Shown here in pieces: positions 1 to 6,349 of a DNA stretch of 6,980 nt. The notes under the pieces were generated by a model, which was not told the DNA's origin, did not search any database, and saw only the letters and a list, made by a program, of their open reading frames with translations. Origin of the DNA: Pseudohongiella sp. (GTDB lineage Bacteria; Pseudomonadota; Gammaproteobacteria; Pseudomonadales; Pseudohongiellaceae); contig JAUSPW010000382.1 of assembly GCA_030652635.1 (NCBI GenBank), forward strand, positions 1 to 6,980, in the 5' to 3' direction. Within the stretch, counting starts at the first letter, position 1. Every line of letters begins with the position of its first letter. Both the position numbers and the translations under genes were made by a program.

Positions 1-1068
1 AGCGGGCTGGATGAAGCCAATATTTTTCATCTCAGCAGTGTCGGGTTTGGCAACAATTTTAACGAATCCGTGGTGAGCACCGAGGATCTGGCACTGATCA
101 AGGCCTTGCCCGGGGTGCTGGATGCCACTGTGATGAACGCGATACCGGTCAGCGGCAGTGGTTCATCCACAGGGGTTGGTCTGGAGCCGGATCGACCGGA
201 AACGTCCGTGCAAACCGCTCTGTATACCGCTGATGAACATGTGCTTGAAACCCTTGGACTGAATCTGGTGGCCGGTCGCGCCTTTACCAGTAACGATGTC
301 CGCCGGGGAGGCCGCGATATGGATCGCAGCCACAGCACGGCCATCCTGTCGACGGCGCTGGCGGAGCGTATTTTCCCGGGCGAGGGCATGCTGTCTGTCG
401 GACGCACCATCCACAGCCCCGGTGGTCGCACCATGGAAATTATCGGTCTGGTTGAACGCCTGCAAACACCGTGGCCAGAGTCATCGTTTATTGAACAGAC
501 CATGATTCTCCCGGAGGTGGTGGATGATGGCAGCACGCTGTATTTGGTGAGAACGGCACCTGGTGAGCGCGACCGCCTGATGATGGAAGTCGAAGAACTG
601 CTGGCCGCCCAAGGCCATGAACGCATCCTGCGCAACAATCGCTCCTTTGAGGAGACTCGCGAAAACAGTTACCGACTGGACTCGGTGATGGCAACCATCC
701 TGTATGTGGTGATCGGCACACTGATGTTTATCACGGCGATGGGCATTGTGGGACTGGCGGTGTTCAGTATCAACCGTCGACGTAAACAGATTGGTACCCG
801 TCGCGCACTGGGCGCCACACGGCCGGCTATTCTCAGATATTTTCTGCTGGAGAACCTGCTGATCAGTGGCTCGGGTGTGTTACTGGGCGCGCTGCTGACG
901 CTGGCGTTTAATATGTTTCTGGTACAGACCTTTGATATGCCACGCATCGACTGGTTTTATGCGCCGGTGGGCATGCTGGTGCTGATCATTCTGGGTCAAT
1001 TGGCTGCGCTGGCACCGGCTGCCAAAGCCTCTGGAATTGCACCGGCGATGGCGACACGCTCAGTCTGA
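1..1068 (+). CDS. FtsX-like (MacB-type) ABC transporter permease, 3' part, start outside window
   Basis: The frame is open from base 1 to the TGA at 1066-1068, giving 355 codons. The GTG codons near base 70 are internal, because the reading upstream of them is protein-like, so the true start lies before the window. Codons 1 to about 225 look like the extracytoplasmic core domain of MacB-type permeases. Three hydrophobic segments follow, at about codons 228-255, 281-306 and 319-339. After the first comes the FtsX-type cytoplasmic signature (RRRKQIGTRRALGAT), and the chain ends in PAAKASGIAPAMATRSV, a common tail in this family. Family members sit in the inner membrane and work with a separate ATPase as mechanotransmission pumps, often for peptides, drugs or lipoproteins. 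They are commonly encoded beside an ATPase, a second permease and an HlyD-like adaptor, which would lie to the left of this window. The substrate cannot be read from the sequence. The gene is followed by a stem-loop terminator, so it is probably the last of its operon. Confidence 0.92.
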   Translation, partial: SGLDEANIFHLSSVGFGNNFNESVVSTEDLALIKALPGVLDATVMNAIPVSGSGSSTGVGLEPDRPETSVQTALYTADEHVLETLGLNLVAGRAFTSNDVRRGGRDMDRSHSTAILSTALAERIFPGEGMLSVGRTIHSPGGRTMEIIGLVERLQTPWPESSFIEQTMILPEVVDDGSTLYLVRTAPGERDRLMMEVEELLAAQGHERILRNNRSFEETRENSYRLDSVMATILYVVIGTLMFITAMGIVGLAVFSINRRRKQIGTRRALGATRPAILRYFLLENLLISGSGVLLGALLTLAFNMFLVQTFDMPRIDWFYAPVGMLVLIILGQLAALAPAAKASGIAPAMATRSV

Positions 1069-1101
1069 GCCCGGGCGAATTAAAAGCAACTGACACCCCT
1101 T

Positions 1102-1142
1102 GCAAGCCTCTGATTGTTAACGCACAGAGGCTTGCGTTGTTT
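1102..1142 (+). terminator. Rho-independent-type terminator of the ABC permease gene
   Basis: A perfect 11-base-pair inverted repeat has arms at 1102-1112 (GCAAGCCTCTG) and 1125-1135 (CAGAGGCTTGC), separated by a 12-base loop. It is followed by GTTGTTT, a T-rich but interrupted run. It begins 33 bases after the permease stop and ends about 60 bases before the next start codon, where a terminator for the upstream operon would be expected. The stem is strong. The T tract is imperfect, so termination may be incomplete. Confidence 0.72.
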
Positions 1143-1201
1143 ACATTTACAGCGCAATATCCGTGCGTTTGTAGAAAACAATAACAAGGTCAGGAGCTCT
1201 T

Positions 1202-2575
1202 ATGACGGTACAACAAACGGCGGCTGCGCCACCCATTGATGAACATACCAAATCCAATATGCGCAAGGTTGCGCTGACGTCGCTAGCGGGCACGTCCATC
1301 GAATGGTATGACTTTTTCCTGTACGGCACGGCTGCCGCACTGGTCTTCCCCATCCTGTTTTTCCCGGCTGACATGCCCCCGATGGTTGCGTTGATCGCCT
1401 CATTCAGCACCTTTGCTGTTGGCTTTCTGGCGCGTCCCCTGGGCGGCATCATCTTTGGTCACTACGGCGACCGGGTTGGACGTAAAAAAGTATTGGTGAT
1501 TGCACTGCTGATGATGGGTGTGGCAACCACCTTGATCGGCTTGTTACCCAGTTATGCGCTTGTGGGCCCTCTGGCACCTATTCTGCTAGTGATTCTGCGT
1601 TTTGTGCAGGGCCTTGCTATTGGCGGTCAGTGGGGCGGCGCCATGCTGCTGGTCACTGAAACCGCACCTGCGACCAAACGCGGCTGGTACGGTGCCTTTG
1701 CGCAAGCAGGCGCACCGATTGGGGTAATTCTGGCCAACCTGGCGTTCCTGATCATCAGTTACACCGTCTCTGAAGAAGCCTTCATGAGCTGGGGATGGCG
1801 CGTGCCGTTTATGGCCAGCGTGATCCTGATTGGTATCAGCATGTACGTTCAGCTGCATCTTGAAGACACCCCCGCGTTCAAAGAGCTGGAGCGTTTAAAA
1901 ATTGAACGTCAGAAAGCCGGCCTTGCGCCAGAGAAGGTTGTGGTCACCCGCTCTCCGGTACTGGAAGCGCTGCGTTTGTATCCAAAACGTATCATGCTGG
2001 CAGCTGGGGCGTTCCTGTCTATTCAGGTTACGTTCTACATCATGATTGCGTTTGTGGTGGCCTACGGCAGCAGTGCTGTGGGCGGTGTGGGACTATCGCG
2101 CAACACCATGCTGGCAGCGGTGTTGATTGCCTCTGCGGTGCAAATTCCGTTTCAGTTTTGGGCAGCACATTATTCCGACACACACGGCCGCCGCGGCATC
2201 TTTATGCTGGGTGCCCTACTGACGGGCCTGTGGGGTTTTGCGCTGTTTCCGCTGATTGATACCGGCAACTTTGTGCTGATCACGCTTGCGATTGCGGCAG
2301 GTCTGAGTTTTATGGGCCTGCAATACGGCCCACAGGCAGCATTTTTTACCGAGCTGTTCTCGACCAAAGTGCGGTACTCAGGCGCGTCGCTGGGTTATCA
2401 GATAGGGGCGATTGTCGGGGGTGCATTGGCGCCGACAATTGCGGTACTGCTGTGGAATGAATACGGCATTATCTACGTATCCGGTTACATCATGCTGGCG
2501 TCGCTGGCAACCTTGTGGTCGGTGTGGATGTTGACCGAGACACACGGTACTGACATCCACGCAGAACACCACTGA
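1202..2575 (+). CDS. MFS transporter, metabolite:H+ symporter (MHS) family
   Basis: A complete 457-residue inner-membrane secondary transporter with the hydrophobic pattern of a 12-helix MFS protein. MHS-family hallmarks are visible. EWYDFFLYG occurs at residues 34-42 in the first helix. Loop 2-3 motif A is GHYGDRVGRK at 86-95, with a degenerate repeat DTHGRRG at 326-332 between the two halves. RFVQGLAIGGQWGGA is at 133-147, WRVPF at 199-203, and FFTELFSTKVRYSGASLGYQ at 381-400. Characterised relatives (ShiA, KgtP, ProP, CitA) import organic acids or osmolytes with protons. The substrate here cannot be assigned. In the relatives I recall, the helix-4 motif is usually GGEWGGA, whereas this protein has Gln at residue 143. 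The ATG at 1202 is supported by AGGAG at 1192-1196, five bases upstream. The gene stands alone: a terminator lies upstream and the downstream gene is convergent, 18 bases away. Only a poor promoter match (TTGCGT at 1132-1137, CAATAT at 1155-1160) can be found upstream. Confidence 0.93.
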   Translation: MTVQQTAAAPPIDEHTKSNMRKVALTSLAGTSIEWYDFFLYGTAAALVFPILFFPADMPPMVALIASFSTFAVGFLARPLGGIIFGHYGDRVGRKKVLVIALLMMGVATTLIGLLPSYALVGPLAPILLVILRFVQGLAIGGQWGGAMLLVTETAPATKRGWYGAFAQAGAPIGVILANLAFLIISYTVSEEAFMSWGWRVPFMASVILIGISMYVQLHLEDTPAFKELERLKIERQKAGLAPEKVVVTRSPVLEALRLYPKRIMLAAGAFLSIQVTFYIMIAFVVAYGSSAVGGVGLSRNTMLAAVLIASAVQIPFQFWAAHYSDTHGRRGIFMLGALLTGLWGFALFPLIDTGNFVLITLAIAAGLSFMGLQYGPQAAFFTELFSTKVRYSGASLGYQIGAIVGGALAPTIAVLLWNEYGIIYVSGYIMLASLATLWSVWMLTETHGTDIHAEHH

Positions 2576-2579
2576 TATC

Positions 2580-2611
2580 CTGTTAACAGCCAGCTAATCC
2601 AGTAAGGCTGT
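2580..2611. other. Overlapping inverted repeats at a convergent gene junction
   Basis: The 18-base gap between the MFS stop and the stop of the convergent DUF6702-like gene holds a perfect 10-base palindrome, CTGTTAACAG, at 2580-2589. A second, mutually exclusive stem pairs ACAGCC (2586-2591) with GGCTGT (2606-2611) and reaches into the end of the DUF6702-like gene. Neither has a T tract on either strand, so this is at best a weak or atypical bidirectional terminator. Palindromes of this size can arise by chance. Confidence 0.3.
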
Positions 2612-3115
2612 CAGATTCTCGTCACTGCCCTGAAACGTCAGGGTGGTGACAGATCTGCCCCGCTCAATGTTCACCGTATTGATTTGATCTCGCCACACCT
2701 CGCGCAAGGCGTTGTGTGTTACCTGCAGTTCTATTGGACCTTCAGACATATCCACTGGCAACGCGCGTTCCTGATAGACCCAGAAAAAATTGCCGTCTAT
2801 TTCATGACCTACCGGCGAGAGCACCCACGCCTCACCCGACGGGCTCTTTAACTGGAACATCTGCTGCACATAGGCCGCAAACTTTGATTGTGTCTGTGCA
2901 TCACCAATAATGTCGGCATCGCTGCCGAGCAACTGACGCATGGCATGCTCGGCATCGTGCAGGTAAAACCGATGCATGACCTCCAGCAGTCCGGTGCGCT
3001 CATTAAACACTACACGTGTAATCGCCGCTTTTTGTTGATGCGCATGCAGGGCTACTGGCAGCGCATTCAGCGCCACCAGCAGCAGACTTGCCTTGATCAA
3101 AACACGTCGTTTCAC
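2594..3115 (-). CDS. Small exported DUF6702-like protein, partner gene of M1 peptidase
   Basis: A 173-residue protein with a clear signal peptide: positively charged MKRR, a hydrophobic core to about residue 22, and a likely cut after AHA, leaving HQQK at the mature N-terminus. The remaining 145 or so residues look like one compact beta-rich domain. The segment from ITRVVFNERTGLLEVMHRF to the C-terminal INTVNIERG and TLTF resembles DUF6702 proteins, whose function is unknown. A His/Asp-rich stretch, HRFYLHDAEH (48-57), stands out. The start is GTG at 3113-3115, overlapping the peptidase TGA in a GTGA arrangement. A purine-rich AAGAAGG lies about nine bases upstream, within the peptidase's last codons. 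The overlap implies translational coupling to the peptidase. As I recall, DUF6702 genes also sit beside M1 peptidases in Bacteroidetes, which points to a partner or maturation role. That role is inference, and the family match is from memory of its sequence pattern. Confidence 0.85.
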   Translation of the reverse strand: MKRRVLIKASLLLVALNALPVALHAHQQKAAITRVVFNERTGLLEVMHRFYLHDAEHAMRQLLGSDADIIGDAQTQSKFAAYVQQMFQLKSPSGEAWVLSPVGHEIDGNFFWVYQERALPVDMSEGPIELQVTHNALREVWRDQINTVNIERGRSVTTLTFQGSDENLTALLD

Positions 3116-5547
3116 TCCGTTTCGCCTTCTTCCTCGGCGGACTTCAACTCTGTTTTGATGTCTTGCATGATGTCGCGGCCAACCAAGCCACCACCCGCTT
3201 CGGACTTAAAGGCTTCTACGCGCGATGGAATAAGTCGGCGTGGGTAGAAGTTGTTTTCCATATTGGCGTCAGCTGTCTCCCAACGCGGGTCCAGCACAAT
3301 CTCACTGACCGGTTTATCCGCGATGATCAGCTTGCTAACATTGTGTGCGTTCTGGCGCCAGATCTCCGCCGGAATGTACATGTCTTCGACGCTGCCATCC
3401 TCATAGGTCATTTGCAGAATGATGGGCATCACCAGCCCGCCTTCATTGGAGAACTGTAGCACGTAGTAGTGCTTGTTTTCGGCCATGGCGCGATCAAACA
3501 CGGCACGCTCAATCTCGTCCAGACCTTCAAGGAAGCTCTGATATTGATTGCGCTCTTTGTTAGTGACCGTATAGATGTCGTTTTCGTCGTAGAAATCAGT
3601 GACATCAGGGTTACGCTCAACCCAGCTCAACATGCCTTCTTCTCGATTACGAACAGAGGAAATGGACTCGGGCTTGTTGGCTTCTTCTTCACGGCGACGC
3701 TGGTAATCAATGTCGGGATCACGGGTATCCAGCTGCATGGCGTATACGCGATCGAGTGAAATATCCACGTGATCTGTGCTGTAGAACCAGCCGCGCCAGA
3801 ACCAGTCAAGATCGACACCGGAGGCATCTTCCATAATGCGGAAGAAGTCCGATGGTGTAGGGCGCTTGAATTTCCACTGCTGGGCATATTCACGGAAAGC
3901 AAAATCGAACAACTCACGACCCATGATGGTTTCGCGCAGGATGTTCAAGGCGGTAGCCGGTTTGGAGTAAGCGTTTGGCCCCAGTCGTGTGACACTGTCT
4001 GACTGCGTCATGATCGGCTGCTGATCGGTAGAGCGCATGTAGTCCACGATGTCCCGCGGTTCATTACCCCAAGGGATATCCGGATCCCATTCGCGACCGG
4101 CAGCTGCGTCCAGAAAACTGTTGATGCCTTCATCCATCCACGTCCACTGGCGCTCGTCGGAGTTCACCACCATCGGGAAGTAGATGTGTCCGATCTCATG
4201 AATCACCACGCCGATCAGGAATCGTTTTTCCGCCAGTGAATAGGTGCGGCTGCCATCATCCTGCAAGGTGGTACGCGGCCCGTTGAAAGTGATCATTGGG
4301 TATTCCATGCCACCCACCGGCCCGTTAACGGACTGCGCAACCGGGTAGGGATAATCAAAGGCAAAGCGGTTGTAAACTTCCATGGTGTGAATGACCACTT
4401 CGGTGGAATACTCCGACCACAGCGGATCACCTTCTTTCGGGAAAAACGACATGGCCATGACAAAAGGATTGTCTAGGCTGTCCTGCCGGAAGCCTTTGGC
4501 ATCCCAGATAAACTTGCGTGACGAACCCCACGCAAAATCCCGCACCCGCTCGGCATTGAAGCGCCAGGTTTTGGTTTCGGTAGTGCCTTCGCGTTCATTT
4601 TCCAGCGCTTCTTCCGGCGTCACAATGTACACCGGACGCGCGGCATCCTCAGCCTGTTCAAGACGTTGACGCTGCTCGGCAGTCAGCACTTGATTGGGGT
4701 TTTGCAGCACGCCGGTTGAGGACACAATGTGGTCAGCCGGCACGGTGATCTCTACTTCGTAGTCACCAAATTCGAGGGTGAATTCGCCACTGTCCAGAAA
4801 CTCTTTATTGGTCCAGCCTTCATAGTCGGTGTAAGCCGCCAGGCGGGGAAACCACTGCGCCAGCAGGAAAATGTCGTTACCGCCTTCACGGGCATCATCG
4901 GGGAAGTGTTCGTAACCACTGCGCGCGCCGAGCAAACCGGCTTCCACAATGTTAAAACTGAAATCCAGATCAAAACGCGTGCTCTGACCGGAGCGCAGCG
5001 GCTGCGCCAGATCCACGCGCATCAGCGTGCCCACAATGGTGAACGGCAAAGCATTGCCCGCCGCGTCTTCCAGCGAGTGGATTTCATATCCCAGTTCGTT
5101 GTCAGCCATGTAATGCTGGCGCTGCAGCGTGCCCAGACTCATTCGAGCCGGCGCGCTACCGCTGCCGCTTTCAACCCTCGGCGCGCTGCCAAAGGTCTCC
5201 GTCAGTTCAAACATGGAATTGCGTTTGAAAATGTTCTGGTCCAGCTGCAGCCAGAGATAACCGAGGGTATCGGGGGAGTTATTCTGGTAGGTCACGCTTT
5301 GGCTGGCACTCAGCCGGCGAGCGGCTTCGTCCAAGGTGACCGAGATGTTGTAATCAACTTCCTGCTGCCAGTACTGATGCCCCGGCTGGCCTGCCGCGTT
5401 GCGATAGGTGTTTGGTGTGGGCAGCACTTCGTCAAGCTGGCGGAACTTGTCTTCGTAGGTGCCTTTGGTCTGACGCACCGCGTCAGCCTGCACCACGGCA
5501 GACAGGCTGAGCACACACAAGGCGCCCAGCAGAGAAAAATTTTTCAT
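3112..5547 (-). CDS. Exported M1-family zinc metallopeptidase (aminopeptidase-like)
   Basis: An 811-residue protein. Residues 1-21 form a signal peptide with a likely cut after VQA, so the enzyme acts in the periplasm or outside. Residues from about 55 to 345 look like the N-terminal beta domain of M1 enzymes. The catalytic domain carries HEIGH at 450-454 and Glu473 18 residues later (DEGIN), the complete HEXXH-X18-E zinc site. The substrate-recognition motif is GGMEY (412-416) in place of the classical GAMEN, keeping the Met-Glu that contacts the substrate amino end. Tyr527 in NAYSKPA is the probable transition-state tyrosine. WFWRGWFYSTDHVDIS (582-597) closes the helical part. After it come a charged linker (about 610-640), a beta-rich C-terminal domain (about 690-770) and an acidic tail ending EEEGETE. 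It therefore belongs to a poorly characterised M1 subgroup, and its peptide substrates are unknown. The ATG at 5547 is chosen because the signal peptide starts there. The nearest Shine-Dalgarno-like AGG is 11 bases upstream, so initiation may be weak. It lies 45 bases after the PEBP gene and overlaps the DUF6702-like gene by 4 bases. Confidence 0.95.
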   Translation of the reverse strand: MKNFSLLGALCVLSLSAVVQADAVRQTKGTYEDKFRQLDEVLPTPNTYRNAAGQPGHQYWQQEVDYNISVTLDEAARRLSASQSVTYQNNSPDTLGYLWLQLDQNIFKRNSMFELTETFGSAPRVESGSGSAPARMSLGTLQRQHYMADNELGYEIHSLEDAAGNALPFTIVGTLMRVDLAQPLRSGQSTRFDLDFSFNIVEAGLLGARSGYEHFPDDAREGGNDIFLLAQWFPRLAAYTDYEGWTNKEFLDSGEFTLEFGDYEVEITVPADHIVSSTGVLQNPNQVLTAEQRQRLEQAEDAARPVYIVTPEEALENEREGTTETKTWRFNAERVRDFAWGSSRKFIWDAKGFRQDSLDNPFVMAMSFFPKEGDPLWSEYSTEVVIHTMEVYNRFAFDYPYPVAQSVNGPVGGMEYPMITFNGPRTTLQDDGSRTYSLAEKRFLIGVVIHEIGHIYFPMVVNSDERQWTWMDEGINSFLDAAAGREWDPDIPWGNEPRDIVDYMRSTDQQPIMTQSDSVTRLGPNAYSKPATALNILRETIMGRELFDFAFREYAQQWKFKRPTPSDFFRIMEDASGVDLDWFWRGWFYSTDHVDISLDRVYAMQLDTRDPDIDYQRRREEEANKPESISSVRNREEGMLSWVERNPDVTDFYDENDIYTVTNKERNQYQSFLEGLDEIERAVFDRAMAENKHYYVLQFSNEGGLVMPIILQMTYEDGSVEDMYIPAEIWRQNAHNVSKLIIADKPVSEIVLDPRWETADANMENNFYPRRLIPSRVEAFKSEAGGGLVGRDIMQDIKTELKSAEEEGETE

Positions 5548-5592
5548 TGTTTAAAGTACCTGTTCAGGGCACGCGTCGGCGCCGCTCATAGC

Positions 5593-6153
5593 TTATTTCT
5601 GTTCGTAGTGACCCATCAGCATGCCCGTGCCCAGCACGTGCCCTTCGATAGCCGCCAACAACTGTTCTTTGTTCAGACCCGCTTCCAGATTTAAGGCTGT
5701 ATCGAGCGCATAAATGCGGAAATGATAGGCATGGAGTTTGCCATCTACCGGCGGGCGAGGGCCAAAATAACCCACCTGACGAATGCCATTCACGCCATTG
5801 ATCATGCCTTCCAAGCCGGGAACCCCAGTCACGCTGGCTTCTTTGGTCAGACCTTCCGGTAACTCGGCAGCATCTGCTGGAATGTTGTAGGCCACCCAAT
5901 GCACAAACGGTTGTGGCATCGGCACAATAGGATCATCCATCACCAGCGCAAGCTGCACAGTGCCTTCCGGCAAATTGCTCCAGGTAATCTGTGGCGCTTT
6001 ATTATCGCCATAGGCGGTATAGGGCAACGGCACAGTGCCATGGTGTTCAAACGCAGAGCTTGCCACCGTGATGGTGTCAGGCATGTCTTGCGCTGAGACG
6101 TAAAAACTGGCCACCATCAAGGCAGCTACGCCCAGACTTCTAAAAATTTTCAT
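5593..6153 (-). CDS. Exported YbhB/YbcL-type phosphatidylethanolamine-binding (PEBP) family protein
   Basis: A 186-residue protein. Residues 1-21 form a signal peptide with a likely cut after VSA, before QDMPD. The rest is a complete single PEBP domain of the bacterial Raf-kinase-inhibitor-like type. MDDPIVPMPQPFVHW at 72-86 holds the DDP and His85 of the ligand pocket. YNIPADAAELPEG is at 89-101, GYFGPRPPVDGKLHAYHFRI at 128-147, and the C-terminal GHVLGTGMLMGHYEQ at 171-185. Family members bind phospholipid-like or anionic ligands. Bacterial YbhB and YbcL have no firmly established physiological role, while some eukaryotic PEBPs inhibit peptidases, such as yeast Tfs1 on carboxypeptidase Y. 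The ATG at 6153 is preceded by GGGGA six bases upstream. It is the first gene of the - strand block, 45 bases before the M1 peptidase with no terminator between, so co-transcription is likely. A role as inhibitor or ligand carrier for that peptidase is speculation from position and shared export. Confidence 0.94.
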   Translation of the reverse strand: MKIFRSLGVAALMVASFYVSAQDMPDTITVASSAFEHHGTVPLPYTAYGDNKAPQITWSNLPEGTVQLALVMDDPIVPMPQPFVHWVAYNIPADAAELPEGLTKEASVTGVPGLEGMINGVNGIRQVGYFGPRPPVDGKLHAYHFRIYALDTALNLEAGLNKEQLLAAIEGHVLGTGMLMGHYEQK

Positions 6154-6163
6154 GAGGATTCCC

Positions 6164-6173
6164 CGCCTAGGCG
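6164..6173. repeat. Perfect 10-base palindrome in the PEBP leader
   Basis: CGCCTAGGCG is self-complementary and ends one base into the GGGG Shine-Dalgarno stretch (6161-6164) of the PEBP gene, 10 bases before its ATG. It could be a small operator. Folding as RNA would need a very tight or intermolecular pairing, so a DNA-binding role is easier to imagine than a hairpin. It may equally be chance. Confidence 0.3.
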
Positions 6174-6219
6174 TTGAGAAAAAGTGCAGTGGTTAAAAAT
6201 AAACTGATCAACAGCCGGC

Positions 6220-6249
6220 AGGATAAGGCAGCCCCGCCCGTTAACTCAA
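6220..6249 (-). promoter_or_regulatory. Candidate sigma-70-type promoter for the PEBP/M1/DUF6702 block
   Basis: Read on the - strand, TTGAGT (6249-6244) and TATCCT (6225-6220) are separated by 18 bases. Each matches the consensus at four of six positions. Immediately upstream on the same strand are two T runs, seen on the + strand as A runs at 6253-6259 and 6269-6274, which would suit an UP element. Transcription would begin near 6213, giving a leader of about 60 bases that contains the CGCCTAGGCG palindrome. The rest of the 196-base divergent region (6154-6349) contains GTGGCCGCCAC at 6291-6301. A TATAAA at 6250-6255 on the + strand has no good -35 partner. No convincing promoter for the rightward ABC gene is seen. 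Confidence 0.35.
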
Positions 6250-6349
6250 TATAAAAAAACAACTCAGTAAAAAACATCCTGTCTCGCAAAGTGGCCGCCA
6301 CGACTTTCGGCACTTGTTGTGCAACGCGCAAGCGTGACAGACTGCGGCC

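Noticed and set aside
70..72. GTG as the start of the permease gene
   Set aside because: The frame is open and protein-like from base 1 and the family requires an N-terminal membrane helix before this point, so the GTG is internal.
27..638. A 203-codon open frame on the - strand within the ABC permease gene
   Set aside because: It is Ser/Arg/Pro-rich with no domain pattern and is fully antisense to a well-supported permease, so it is taken as a shadow frame.
1132..1160. TTGCGT / CAATAT as a promoter of the MFS gene
   Set aside because: The -10 match is only three of six and the -35 overlaps the terminator stem. It is noted in the gene entry but too weak to list as a feature.
4729..5694. A 321-codon open frame on the + strand opposite the M1 peptidase and the end of the PEBP gene
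   Set aside because: It lies antisense to two genes with clear family matches. Its translation shows no recognisable domain and it has no convincing ribosome-binding site, so it looks like a shadow frame of GC-rich coding DNA.
6291..6301. GTGGCCGCCAC inverted repeat as an operator for the ABC exporter
   Set aside because: Only four bases pair on each side in a GC-rich stretch, and no promoter can be placed around it, so chance is the simpler explanation.
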